From the NCBI RefSeq assembly GCF_025465255.1, contig NZ_JAODNI010000188.1:1-43142 (forward strand): a stretch of 43,142 bases of DNA, written 5' to 3'. The stretch comes from Pseudonocardia sp. Its GTDB lineage: Bacteria; Actinomycetota; Actinomycetes; Mycobacteriales; Pseudonocardiaceae. Both the position numbers and the translations under genes were made by a program. The notes under the pieces are model-generated. The model was not told where the DNA came from and searched no databases. It saw only the letters and a list, made by a program, of their open reading frames with translations. Below, piece by piece: positions 12,635 through 19,660 of the stretch; the stretch's first letter is position 1; the number at the start of each line of letters is the position of its first letter.

Positions 12635-12673
12635 GCAGGCGGTCGCCGCCCTCCGGGCCCGGTGATCGCCTGC
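12635..12673. terminator. Hairpin between convergent secA and Rv3235-family gene
   Basis: GCAGGCGGTC (12635-12644) pairs with GATCGCCTGC (12664-12673) over 10 bp with one G-U pair. It lies 7 nt after the secA stop and 34 nt beyond the minus-strand gene's stop. No clear T tract; it may act in both directions. Confidence 0.45.
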
Positions 12674-12706
12674 TGCGCAGGCCGTCACAGCCGTCTGTTC
12701 AGGCTG

Positions 12707-13288
12707 TCAGAGGACCCGCAGGGCGGTGCACGTCCACTCGCCTGGCAGCGGCCCGCCCAGCTCGAGGCGGGCCGCGATCACCCGGACCCGCCCGCCGAGG
12801 CTGCACACCGCCGTCACCTCGGCGGAGTCCCGGGCGGGCAGCGAGACGTGCACGCTGGTCAGTCTGGCGGTCGGGCGCCGGGCGTGTGGCGCCAGGATCG
12901 CCGCCGTCACGTAGCGGAGCACCCGCGGTCCGACGAGCCCGTGCAGCTGACGCACGGGCCGTCGCCCGTCGACGACCTCCACCACGAGCCGCATCGTCGT
13001 CCCCGCCCGCCGCCGGGCGGAGAGCTCCCGCTCGGTCGCCCTCCGCTCGGTGGCCACCGCGAAGGTGGACGGGGCCGGTGGAGCGGGTGCGGCCCCGGGC
13101 CAGGCGGTCCCGCGGTCGGTCCGGGGCGGGACGACGTCCTCGGGCTCGGGTTCGTAGCGCACGCGCCGCAGGCGTGGCCGGGCCGCGCAGCGCTGTTCGG
13201 CGCAGCGCTGTTCGGGTACCGCCGGTGCGGTCGTCGGCGTGGCGGGTCCAGGGGGCGTGTCCGTGGGGGCGGTGAGGACCGTCGTCAT
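12707..13288 (-). CDS. Rv3235-family protein (DUF6459-like)
   Basis: A 193-residue protein of unknown function found next to secA in Pseudonocardiaceae and mycobacteria. The Pro/Thr-rich first half is likely disordered and contains a duplicated EQRCA pair and the RRVRYEPEPED motif. The C-terminal half holds the conserved core: VVEVVDGRRPVRQLHGLVGPRVL, then a strand-rich part ending RWTCTAL-like in GEWTCTALRVL. No signal peptide or membrane segment is seen. The ATG at 13288 is preceded by GATCCT and a 6-nt spacer, a possible weak -10 box of a leaderless mRNA. It converges on secA and diverges from the MarR gene. Confidence 0.72.
   Translation of the reverse strand: MTTVLTAPTDTPPGPATPTTAPAVPEQRCAEQRCAARPRLRRVRYEPEPEDVVPPRTDRGTAWPGAAPAPPAPSTFAVATERRATERELSARRRAGTTMRLVVEVVDGRRPVRQLHGLVGPRVLRYVTAAILAPHARRPTARLTSVHVSLPARDSAEVTAVCSLGGRVRVIAARLELGGPLPGEWTCTALRVL
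13186..13215. repeat. 15-bp tandem duplication inside Rv3235-family gene
   Basis: CGCAGCGCTGTTCGG occurs twice head to tail (13186-13200, 13201-13215), adding five residues (EQRCA) to the disordered N-terminal part without shifting frame. Confidence 0.9.
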
Positions 13289-13358
13289 GCGCCGAGGATC
13301 CGGCCCCGCCGCGGGACCCGCGGGAGCTTCGGACGCTACGGCGCCGGATGATATGTCG

Positions 13359-13377
13359 CCGTACGGATCTGTACGGT
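13359..13377 (+). promoter_or_regulatory. Palindromic operator overlapping the MarR -10 box
   Basis: CCGTAC-GGATCT-GTACGG (13359-13376) is a perfect inverted repeat. Its right arm contains TACGGT (13372-13377), a TAnnnT box ending 6 nt before the GTG of the MarR gene. A dimeric MarR bound here would block the promoter, so autorepression is likely. Confidence 0.62.
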
Positions 13378-13383
13378 CTTCGC

Positions 13384-13839
13384 GTGGCCTCCCCGCACTT
13401 CGAGTCCCGGCCGGAGCACATGCCGCTGCCCGCGCTCCTGGCCCGCACCGGCGCCGCGGTCGGCCGCTTCCGGCACGGCGTCACCGCCGGGCACGGCCTC
13501 ACGACGACCTCGCTCGCCGGCCTCGGCGTGCTCGCGCACGCCGGCGGCCTCTCCCACCGGGAGCTCGCGGCGGAGCTGGGCGTCACCCCCGCCACGCTGA
13601 CCCCGGTCGTCGACACGCTCGAGCGGGAGGGCTCGCTCCGGCGCGAGCGGGACCCGGCGGACCGACGGGTCGTCCGGCTGCGGATCACCGACGCCGGGCG
13701 GCGCCGGCTCGCGACCGCGCACGAGCAGGTCGAGGTGGTGTACCGGGAACGGCTGCCGCACCTGACCGCCGAGGAGGAGGCCGTCGTCCGGCGCTACCTG
13801 CTCGCGGTGCTCGACGCGGTCGACGAGGACGGTGCATGA
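13384..13839 (+). CDS. MarR-family transcriptional regulator
   Basis: A 151-residue winged-helix regulator, expected to be a dimer that represses its own and perhaps neighbouring genes. HTH region: LSHRELAAELGVTPATLTPVVDTLEREGSL, followed by the wing RERDPADRRVVRLRITDAGRR, the standard MarR signature. GTG 13384 is preferred over ATG 13348: a TACGGT -10 box lies 6 nt upstream, and the longer frame would begin inside the operator. It overlaps or abuts the HAD gene downstream and is divergent from the Rv3235-family gene. The ligand is unknown. Confidence 0.9.
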   Translation: MASPHFESRPEHMPLPALLARTGAAVGRFRHGVTAGHGLTTTSLAGLGVLAHAGGLSHRELAAELGVTPATLTPVVDTLEREGSLRRERDPADRRVVRLRITDAGRRRLATAHEQVEVVYRERLPHLTAEEEAVVRRYLLAVLDAVDEDGA

Positions 13840-13854
13840 GCCCGGCGAGCTGGG

Positions 13855-13860
13855 TAGCGT
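13855..13860 (+). promoter_or_regulatory. -10 box for leaderless HAD transcript
   Basis: TAGCGT ends 7 nt before the GTG at 13868, after the MarR stop. This supports a separate leaderless transcript and the shorter HAD start. Confidence 0.45.
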
Positions 13861-13867
13861 CGCCGGG

Positions 13868-14251
13868 GTGGCGGACCTGCGGGGGCTGATCCTGGACTAC
13901 GGCGGCGTGCTCACCGACGGCGAGGACATGGCGGACGTGCCGCGCCGGGCCCGCGCCGCGGGGCTGCGCCTGGCGCTGGTCTCGGACGCCCACGCGATCC
14001 CGGACGAGCTGCGGGAGGCGTTCGACGTCGTCGTCCTCGGTGCGACGGTCGGCGCCCGGAAACCCGATCCCGAGGTGTTCCGGCGCACCGCAGAGCTCCT
14101 CGGCCTGGAGCCGGGCGAGTGCGTGGTGGTCGACGACGTGCCGGTCAACGTGCGCGGTGCGGCGGCGTCCGGGGCCGTGGGCGTCCTGCACTCCGCACCG
14201 GAGGTCACCTTGTGCGAGCTCGGGGTCCTGCTGGACCTGCCCCCGGCATGA
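13868..14251 (+). CDS. HAD-superfamily hydrolase, small form
   Basis: A 127-residue HAD-IA-like protein. Motif I is LILDYGGVLTDG, where the second Asp of the usual DxD is Gly, as in many D-x-GGVL members. Motif II is near LALVSDAHA, motif III is the Lys in GARKPDPEVF, and motif IV is VVVDDVPVN. It is much shorter than typical HAD-IA phosphatases (about 200) because the cap region is nearly missing: motif I leads straight to a short helix. GTG 13868 follows a TAGCGT box; ATG 13832 (12 codons longer, overlapping the MarR gene) is the alternative and has no homology in the extra part. The substrate is unknown. Confidence 0.82.
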   Translation: MADLRGLILDYGGVLTDGEDMADVPRRARAAGLRLALVSDAHAIPDELREAFDVVVLGATVGARKPDPEVFRRTAELLGLEPGECVVVDDVPVNVRGAAASGAVGVLHSAPEVTLCELGVLLDLPPA

Positions 14252-14286
14252 CGACGGCGCCGCCCCGAGCCGGGGCGGCGCCGTCG
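14252..14286. terminator. Perfect 16-bp hairpin between convergent genes
   Basis: C-GACGGCGCCGCCCCG (14252-14267) pairs perfectly with its complement at 14271-14286 around a 3-nt AGC loop. It begins right after the HAD stop and ends 18 nt from the stop of the minus-strand gene, so it probably terminates both. No T tract is present. Confidence 0.72.
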
Positions 14287-14304
14287 AACGTCAGGGGAGG
14301 AGGG

Positions 14305-14523
14305 TCACGCCGGGGGCTGCTCGCCCTCGGGCGCGGGGGCCTCACCGCGCGCGCCGGTGGTGTCGCCCTCACCGGTGCGCTGCTGGAGGAAGTCGACGCC
14401 CTTGTCCACGTGCTCGCCGTGGCCGTACTTCTCCGTCGCCATGTCCCCGACCTTGTCGAGACCCTGGTCGACCTTGTCGTCGTGCTGACCCAGCATTTCC
14501 TTGGCCTTGTCCATGAATCCCAT
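14305..14523 (-). CDS. Small MT0933-type protein (annotated as antitoxin)
   Basis: A 72-residue acidic, helical protein starting MGFMDKAKEMLGQHDDKVDQ, the hallmark of the MT0933/Rv0909 family (PF14013), labelled antitoxin in databases. A Gly/Pro/Glu-rich tail follows. The start at 14523 fits the family and has GGTGGGG a few nt upstream; a longer frame to 14571 adds only basic residues overlapping the lldD-like stop. No toxin gene is next to it: the neighbours are the hydroxyacid dehydrogenase (45 nt upstream) and a convergent HAD gene. A toxin-antitoxin role is therefore doubtful; it may be a stress-related small protein. Confidence 0.78.
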   Translation of the reverse strand: MGFMDKAKEMLGQHDDKVDQGLDKVGDMATEKYGHGEHVDKGVDFLQQRTGEGDTTGARGEAPAPEGEQPPA

Positions 14524-14567
14524 GCGCCCCACCATGGCCCTGCGCCGGACCGCGCGCACGTCGGGCC

Positions 14568-15788
14568 TCACCCGATCGGGCGTATCCGCGCGTGTTCTGC
14601 CCGAAGATCGTCAACATGGGTGATTCCGAGGAGCTGCAGGGTCCGGACGATCTCCCCGGTGAGGATGTCGACCGCCTTGCGCACCCCCTGCTGTCCGCCC
14701 GCCATCAGCCCGTAGAGGTACGCGCGCCCCACCAGTGCGGCGTTCGCGCCCATCGCGATCGCCGCGACGACGTCCGCGCCGTGCATGATCCCGGTGTCCA
14801 CGAAGACCTCCGCGCGGCCGCCGACGGCCTGCACGGTGGGCGGGAGCAGCTCCAGGGGCACGGGTGCCCGGTCCAGCTGGCGGCCGCCGTGGTTGGAGAG
14901 CAGCACCGCGTCCGCGCCCTCGTCGACGACGCGGCGCGCGTCGTCGACGTTCTGGATGCCCTTGATCACGAGCTTGCCGGGCCAGGCGCTCCGGAGCCAC
15001 ACCACGTCGTCCATCGTCAGCGCCGGGTCGAACACCCGGTTGATGAGGTCCGCGACGGTGCCCTCCGTGGACTCCAGGCTGGCGAAGCTGAGCGGGGAGG
15101 TGGTGAGCAGGTCGAACCACCAGCGCGGGTGCAGCGCCCCGTCGACGAAGGTCCGGAGCGTGAGCGCGGGCGGGACGGTGAGCCCGTTGTGCACGTCCCG
15201 GCGCCGGTTGCCGCCGACGGGGGTGTCCACCGTCAGCATCAACGTGTCGTAGCCGGCGGCCTCCGCCCGCTGCACGAGGTCCTTGGCGAAGCTGCGGTCC
15301 CGCCAGAGGTAGAGCTGGAACCACTTACGGGCGCCCGGCGCGGCGGCGGCGACGTCCTCGATCGTCGTCGTGCCCATCGTGGAGAGCGTGTACGGGATGC
15401 CGACCTGCTCGGCGACGGACGCGACCGCGGGCTCTCCCTCGCTGCCCATCATCCGGGTGAACCCGGTGGGGGCGAACGCGAACGGCAGGGCGGAGCGCTG
15501 CCCGAGGATCTCCCGCGAGGTGTCGACGGCGGAGACGTCCCGCAGCACGCTCGGGCTGAACTCGACGCGCGACCAGGCGTCCCGGGCCCGGCTCAGGCTC
15601 AGCTCGCCGTCCGCGGCGCCGTCGGTGTAGTCGAAGACGGCCCGGGGCGTCCGCCGCCGCGCGATATCCCGCAGGTCCGCGATGGAGGCGGCGCGGGCCA
15701 ACCGGCGCTCGGTGGCGTCGCGGACGAAGGGCGCGGGCCGCAGCAGGGGCTTCAGCTCGCTGAACCGGGGAATCCGACGCTGCACCAT
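14568..15788 (-). CDS. FMN-dependent alpha-hydroxyacid dehydrogenase (LldD2-like)
   Basis: Oxidises an L-2-hydroxyacid, most likely L-lactate to pyruvate, passing electrons to oxygen or the respiratory chain. The protein has 406 residues with a TIM-barrel fold. Visible are FDYTDGAADGE, the FMN-site PFAFAPTGFTRMM, WFQLYLWRDR, the LTVDTPVGGNRRRD segment and the catalytic-His signature SNHGGRQLD, then DTGIMHGADVVAAIAMGA and VGRAYLYGLMAGG. It resembles mycobacterial LldD2 in length and motifs; mandelate or glycolate oxidation cannot be excluded. ATG 15788 has a TACGGT -10 box 6 nt upstream, so the mRNA is probably leaderless. Confidence 0.92.
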   Translation of the reverse strand: MVQRRIPRFSELKPLLRPAPFVRDATERRLARAASIADLRDIARRRTPRAVFDYTDGAADGELSLSRARDAWSRVEFSPSVLRDVSAVDTSREILGQRSALPFAFAPTGFTRMMGSEGEPAVASVAEQVGIPYTLSTMGTTTIEDVAAAAPGARKWFQLYLWRDRSFAKDLVQRAEAAGYDTLMLTVDTPVGGNRRRDVHNGLTVPPALTLRTFVDGALHPRWWFDLLTTSPLSFASLESTEGTVADLINRVFDPALTMDDVVWLRSAWPGKLVIKGIQNVDDARRVVDEGADAVLLSNHGGRQLDRAPVPLELLPPTVQAVGGRAEVFVDTGIMHGADVVAAIAMGANAALVGRAYLYGLMAGGQQGVRKAVDILTGEIVRTLQLLGITHVDDLRAEHARIRPIG

Positions 15789-15794
15789 GGCTCG

Positions 15795-15800
15795 ACCGTA
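15795..15800 (-). promoter_or_regulatory. -10 box for leaderless hydroxyacid dehydrogenase mRNA
   Basis: On the minus strand TACGGT is followed by 6 nt (CGAGCC) and the ATG at 15788. No SD is present. Confidence 0.48.
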
Positions 15801-15851
15801 GTCGCCACCGAGCCGTCGTCCACCCGCCGGTCGTGCACAGAGCAGGGCCGG

Positions 15852-16607
15852 TCAGCGGCGGCGGAGCAGCTCGTACGACGCGACGGCGGCGGCGCTGGCC
15901 ACGTTCAGCGACTCGACTCCCCCGAACATCGGGATCGACAGCACCCCGTCGAGCTCCTTGCGCACCGGCTCGGACAGCCCGTCGGTCTCGTTGCCCAGCA
16001 CCAGGGCCACCCGGCCGGGGAGCTCGGCGTCGAGCAGGGACGCCCCTCCGGCGTCGAGGCCGAAGACGCGGAAACCCGCCTCCCGCAGCGCCACGCAGCC
16101 CTCCTCGGCGGTGCCCGAGCGCAGCACGGGCGCGGAGAACGCGACCCCCGCGGACGCCTTGATGACCAGCGGGTCGATCGCGGGGACGCCGCGCCGGGGG
16201 AGCAGCACGCCGTCGAGCCCGGCGGCGGTGGCCGAGCGCAGCACCATCCCGACGTTCGACGGGTTCGTGACCCGGTCCAGGACCAGCACGGACGCCCCGC
16301 GACGCGAACCGAGGTCCCGCAGGAACGACGCGACCGTGGTCATCCGGGGCGCGACGACGTCCGCGAGCACGCCCTGGTCGTGCCGGCCGTTCCCCGCCAG
16401 CACCTTCACCCGGTGCGCGCTCGCCCGCTGCACCTCCACGCCCCGTCGCCGGGCCGCCGCGGTGATCTCCTTGACCGGCTCGCCGCGCGCGGTGTCCGCG
16501 AGGATCACCTTGTCCACGGTCAGGGTGTCGTCCGCCAGCGCCTCGAGGACCGGCTTGCGGCCGTAGACGGTGATGAACCGGTCCTTCGGTGAGGAAGCTT
16601 CGGTCAC
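15852..16607 (-). CDS. SpoU/TrmH-family RNA 2'-O-methyltransferase
   Basis: A 251-residue SPOUT methyltransferase that should transfer a methyl group from SAM to a ribose 2'-OH of rRNA or tRNA. The N-terminal substrate-binding part has the RlmB-like VYGRKPVLEAL; the catalytic part has motif 1 (DRVTNPSNVGMVLRSATAAG), motif 2 (VALVLGNETDGLS) and motif 3 (IPMFGGVESLNVASAAAVASYE), the knot that binds SAM. I chose GTG 16607 because homology starts soon after; the longer frame to 16709 would run through the promoter and start of the divergent acyltransferase. The target RNA cannot be fixed from sequence. Confidence 0.87.
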   Translation of the reverse strand: MTEASSPKDRFITVYGRKPVLEALADDTLTVDKVILADTARGEPVKEITAAARRRGVEVQRASAHRVKVLAGNGRHDQGVLADVVAPRMTTVASFLRDLGSRRGASVLVLDRVTNPSNVGMVLRSATAAGLDGVLLPRRGVPAIDPLVIKASAGVAFSAPVLRSGTAEEGCVALREAGFRVFGLDAGGASLLDAELPGRVALVLGNETDGLSEPVRKELDGVLSIPMFGGVESLNVASAAAVASYELLRRR

Positions 16608-16631
16608 GCGGGCAAGGGTCGCACGCGGCGA

Positions 16632-16637
16632 TAGGAT
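16632..16637 (+). promoter_or_regulatory. -10 box for leaderless WS/DGAT-like mRNA
   Basis: TAGGAT ends 7 nt before the ATG at 16645. The divergent methyltransferase starts at 16607, so both promoters share about 40 bp. Confidence 0.52.
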
Positions 16638-16644
16638 CATCGTC

Positions 16645-18054
16645 ATGCCGCCCCGGCTCTCCGCGCTCGACGCCTCCTTCCTGTACCTGGAGCAGGCGAC
16701 CACGCCCATGCACGTCGGCGGGGTGGCGATCTTCCGCCGGCCGAAGAACGGCCTGGACTACGACCGGCTGGTGGAGCTCGTCGAGCAGCGCATCTCGCTG
16801 GTCCCGCGGTACCGGCAGAAGGTCCGGCACGTCCCCGGCAACCTCGCGCGCCCGGTCTGGATCGACGACACCGAGTTCGACGTGGCCTACCACGTCCGCC
16901 GCTCGGCCCTGCCGCGTCCGGGCAGCGACGCGCAGCTCACCGAGCTCGTCGCGCGGCTGATGTCCCGCCCGCTGGACCACACCCGCCCGCTGTGGGAGAT
17001 GTACCTGGTCGAGGGGTTGGTGAAGGGGCGCATCGCCGTCGTCACGAAGACCCACCAGGCGATGGTCGACGGGATCTCCGCGATCGACATCAGCCAGGTC
17101 ATCCTCGACGTGTCGCCCGATCCGCGGCCGGCCACCGAGGAGGTGTGGATGCCGCGGCCCGAACCCAGCGACGGGCAGCTGATCGCCGAGGCCATCGGGG
17201 ACGCGGTGGCGCGGCCGAGCGAGATCGCGGACAACGTCCGGGCCGCCACCGGGGACGCCCTCGCCACGGTGGACAAGGTCGTCGGGATGGCGGGGAAGTT
17301 CCTGACGATGGCGCGCACCGCCACCCGGCCGACGCCACGCACCCCGCTCAACGTGAACATCTCCACCCAGCGCCGGTTCGCGATGGCCCGCACCGAGCTC
17401 GAGTCCTACCGGCGGATCCGGGCCGCGCACGGCTGCAGCGTCAACGACGTCGTGCTCAGCGTGGTGGCCGGCGCCCTGCGGAACTGGCTGCTCTCCCGCG
17501 GCGAGCCGGTGACGTCGTCGGCCTCGGTGCGCGCGATGGTGCCGCTGTCCGTGCGCGGCGAGGCGGACGTGCCCAGCTCGGCGGCGTCGGGCTCGCTCGG
17601 CAACCGCGTGTCGTCGTATCTCGTGGACCTGCCCGTCGGCGAGCCGAGCCCGGTCGTGCGGCTGCACCACGTCACGCACGCGATGCGCGAACACACGTCG
17701 AACGGCCGGAACGTCGGCGCGGACACCCTCGTGCGGATCGGCGGTTTCGCCCCGCCGACGCTGCACGCGCTGGGGGCGCGGGCGGCCAGCGGGATCTCCA
17801 AGCGGTTCTTCAACCTCGTCGTGACGAATGTTCCGGGTCCCCAGTTCCCCCTCTACGCCGCCGGAGCGCGCATGCTGGAGATGTTCCCCGTCGTTCCGCT
17901 CGCCAAGGGACAGGCTCTCGCGATCGGGCTGACGAGCTACGACGGCGGGGTGTACTACGGGTTCAACGGCGATCGCGACGCGATGCCCGACGTCGACGTC
18001 CTCGCGGGGCTCGTCGACGAGTCGCTGGACGAACTGCTGGCCTCGAGCCGGTGA
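16645..18054 (+). CDS. WS/DGAT-like acyltransferase
   Basis: Member of the wax ester synthase/diacylglycerol acyltransferase family, which makes storage lipids from acyl-CoA in actinobacteria. The 469-residue protein begins with the family signature RLSALDASFLYLEQATTPMH and continues with PVWIDDTEFDVAYHVR, SRPLDHTRPLWEMYLVEGL and the C-terminal NVPGPQFPLYAAGARMLEMFPVVPL. The active-site motif HHxxxDG reads H137-Q138-AMV-D142-G143, so the second His, usually held to be catalytic, is Gln. ATG 16645 is fixed by the signature and by the TAGGAT box 7 nt upstream. A DUF6912 gene follows after 17 nt, probably in the same operon. Family is certain; enzymatic activity is not. Confidence 0.9.
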   Translation: MPPRLSALDASFLYLEQATTPMHVGGVAIFRRPKNGLDYDRLVELVEQRISLVPRYRQKVRHVPGNLARPVWIDDTEFDVAYHVRRSALPRPGSDAQLTELVARLMSRPLDHTRPLWEMYLVEGLVKGRIAVVTKTHQAMVDGISAIDISQVILDVSPDPRPATEEVWMPRPEPSDGQLIAEAIGDAVARPSEIADNVRAATGDALATVDKVVGMAGKFLTMARTATRPTPRTPLNVNISTQRRFAMARTELESYRRIRAAHGCSVNDVVLSVVAGALRNWLLSRGEPVTSSASVRAMVPLSVRGEADVPSSAASGSLGNRVSSYLVDLPVGEPSPVVRLHHVTHAMREHTSNGRNVGADTLVRIGGFAPPTLHALGARAASGISKRFFNLVVTNVPGPQFPLYAAGARMLEMFPVVPLAKGQALAIGLTSYDGGVYYGFNGDRDAMPDVDVLAGLVDESLDELLASSR

Positions 18055-18071
18055 AGAAGGTGAGCTGACGC

Positions 18072-18584
18072 ATGCGGATCTATCTTCCCGGGACATGGCC
18101 GATGCTGCGCAAGCTGGTCAAGTCCGGAAGGTTCGAACCCATGGGCGGCACGGGTTTCGCCCTGACCCCACGGCTGCGGGAGGCCTACACGGCCGGGGAC
18201 GAGGAGGAGCTTGAGTACGCCGCGATGAACGAGGCGGCCCGGGCTTCGCTCCGGCTGCTCGCCGTCGAGTTCGGGTTGGGCGAGGACTCCACGCCCGCCA
18301 GACGCGTGGTGGTGGCGGCGGACATGGACGACGTCACCCTGCGCCCCGACCTCGACGACGCGGCGGTCCGGATCTCCGGACCCGTCCCGATGGACCGGAT
18401 CGCCTCGATCCACGTCGACTCCGAGGAGGCGGAGCACGCCGTCCGGGAGGCGGCTGCGGTGGTGGACAAGGCGGACCTGGGCGACCTGGACGCGGAGTTC
18501 CTGGTCGGCGAGGCGGAGGACCAGGAGCTCGCCTGGTACGCCCCGGCCGAGATCTCGTTCCTGGTGGACCTCGGCGACCTCTGA
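18072..18584 (+). CDS. DUF6912-like conserved actinobacterial protein
   Basis: A 170-residue cytosolic protein of unknown function. The start MRIYLPGTWPMLRKLVKSG and the block FALTPRLREAYTAGDEEELEYAAMNEAARASLRLL are typical of a widespread actinobacterial family that I recall as DUF6912. The middle is strand-rich with many acidic residues (VVVAADMDDVTLRPDLDDAAV), and the end is ELAWYAPAEISFLVDL. No signal, membrane segment or catalytic motif is seen. GAAGG lies 12 nt before the ATG. It is 17 nt downstream of the acyltransferase, suggesting co-transcription; no function follows from this. Confidence 0.78.
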   Translation: MRIYLPGTWPMLRKLVKSGRFEPMGGTGFALTPRLREAYTAGDEEELEYAAMNEAARASLRLLAVEFGLGEDSTPARRVVVAADMDDVTLRPDLDDAAVRISGPVPMDRIASIHVDSEEAEHAVREAAAVVDKADLGDLDAEFLVGEAEDQELAWYAPAEISFLVDLGDL

Positions 18585-18619
18585 CCGCCCGGATCCTCCC
18601 GCGAGCTCCACGCCGTACC

Positions 18620-18719
18620 CCCGCGAGTCGCGGTATTTCCGTCACCGAGTCGGGGAATTTCTGCGTCTCCGCGCCCGGATCCACCGCGACTCGGTGACGG
18701 AAATACCCCGACTCGCGGG
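18620..18719. repeat. Gene-less pair of 36-bp inverted repeats (long hairpin)
   Basis: Left arm 18620-18655 and right arm 18684-18719 are inverted copies of a 36-bp unit beginning CCCGCGAGTCG and containing TATTTCCGTCACCGAGTCG. They differ at two positions (units 12 and 34) and enclose a 28-nt loop. The unit recurs at 31444-31479 and 32536-32571 around a DUF559 gene. The pair sits between the convergent stops of the DUF6912 gene and a crotonase, so the hairpin could also stop transcription in both directions. The remaining 18720-18830 shows nothing recognisable. Confidence 0.88.
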
Positions 18720-18830
18720 AATGTGGGCGGGTGCACGGGGAGCTGGAGGCGGCGGCGTGGCTCCTGGCCGTCGCGCCGCCGCCTCCCGAGCGCTACGCCG
18801 TCCTGCCCCGGGAACGCCTCTCCGCCGTGC

Positions 18831-19637
18831 TCACACGTCCTTGAAGGCCGGCGCCCGCTTCTCGAACGACGCCGTCACGGCCTCCACCTGGTTCGGGCTC
18901 CCGATCAGCGCGCCGATCTCCGTTTGCTCCGCGGCGAAGCCGGTCTCCAGGTCCACCCGGCCCGCCATGTCCAGCAGGCGCTTCGCGGCCCGGACGGCGT
19001 GCGGGTTCCGCGCGGCGATCGAGCGGGCGAGCGCGAGGCCGGCCTTGCGGGGCTCCGGGTCCAGCTTCGTCGCCAGCCCGATCGCGACGGCCTCCTCGCC
19101 GCGCACCTTGCGCGCGCTGAGCGTCAGCTCCTTCGCGACGTCCCGGCCCACCAGCTCCGGGAGCAGCTGCGAGCCCGTCATGTCCGGGACCAGCCCCCAC
19201 GCCACCTCGAACACCGAGAGCGTCGCGTCCGGCGACACGATCCGGATGTCCGCGCCGAGCGCGATCTGCAGCCCGCCGCCGAGCGCGTTGCCCGTGACGG
19301 CCGCGATCACCGGGACCTCGAGCTCGGCCCAGACGTACGCGGCGCGCTGCCCGGTCGCCTTCGCCGGCCCGTTGCCGGGCGGGACGGCCGCGCTCGCGGA
19401 GAGCCGCTCGCCGTCCCGCATCGCCTGGAACGAGCCGAAGTCCAGGCCGGCGCAGAAGTCCGGGCCCTCGCCGGACAGCACGACGACCCGCACCGACGGA
19501 TCCTTCTTCAGCGTCTCCCCGGCCTCGACGATCCCGGCGAACATGGCCGGGTCCAGCGCGTTGCGCTTCTCCGCCCGGTTGAGCCGGACGTCCGCGACGC
19601 CGTCGGTGATCTCGATCAGCACGCGCTGCTCGGTCAT
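18831..19637 (-). CDS. Crotonase/enoyl-CoA hydratase-family protein
   Basis: A 268-residue crotonase. The oxyanion-hole segment is SGEGPDFCAGLDFGSF and the second half is TGNALGGGLQIALGADIRIV, SVFEVAWGLVPDMTGSQLL. Of the two Glu residues used by classical hydratases, the first (rat E144) is Gln here (GGGLQIA) and the second (E164) is kept (VFEVAWG). The reaction may thus be isomerisation, hydration with one Glu, or another crotonase reaction. The family's C-terminal trimer helix is present and the protein ends in FEKRAPAFKDV. ATG 19637 has GGAGAGGAC just upstream. It follows another crotonase by 23 nt in one operon. Confidence 0.9.
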   Translation of the reverse strand: MTEQRVLIEITDGVADVRLNRAEKRNALDPAMFAGIVEAGETLKKDPSVRVVVLSGEGPDFCAGLDFGSFQAMRDGERLSASAAVPPGNGPAKATGQRAAYVWAELEVPVIAAVTGNALGGGLQIALGADIRIVSPDATLSVFEVAWGLVPDMTGSQLLPELVGRDVAKELTLSARKVRGEEAVAIGLATKLDPEPRKAGLALARSIAARNPHAVRAAKRLLDMAGRVDLETGFAAEQTEIGALIGSPNQVEAVTASFEKRAPAFKDV

Positions 19638-19660
19638 GGTGTCCTCTCCGATTCGAATGA

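Noticed and set aside
15325..18096. 923-codon minus-strand frame over WS/DGAT and the RNA methyltransferase
   Set aside because: It runs through several well-supported genes in other frames and has no family resemblance.
18620..18719. CRISPR array
   Set aside because: Only two inverted units, no regular direct repeats with unique spacers and no cas genes.
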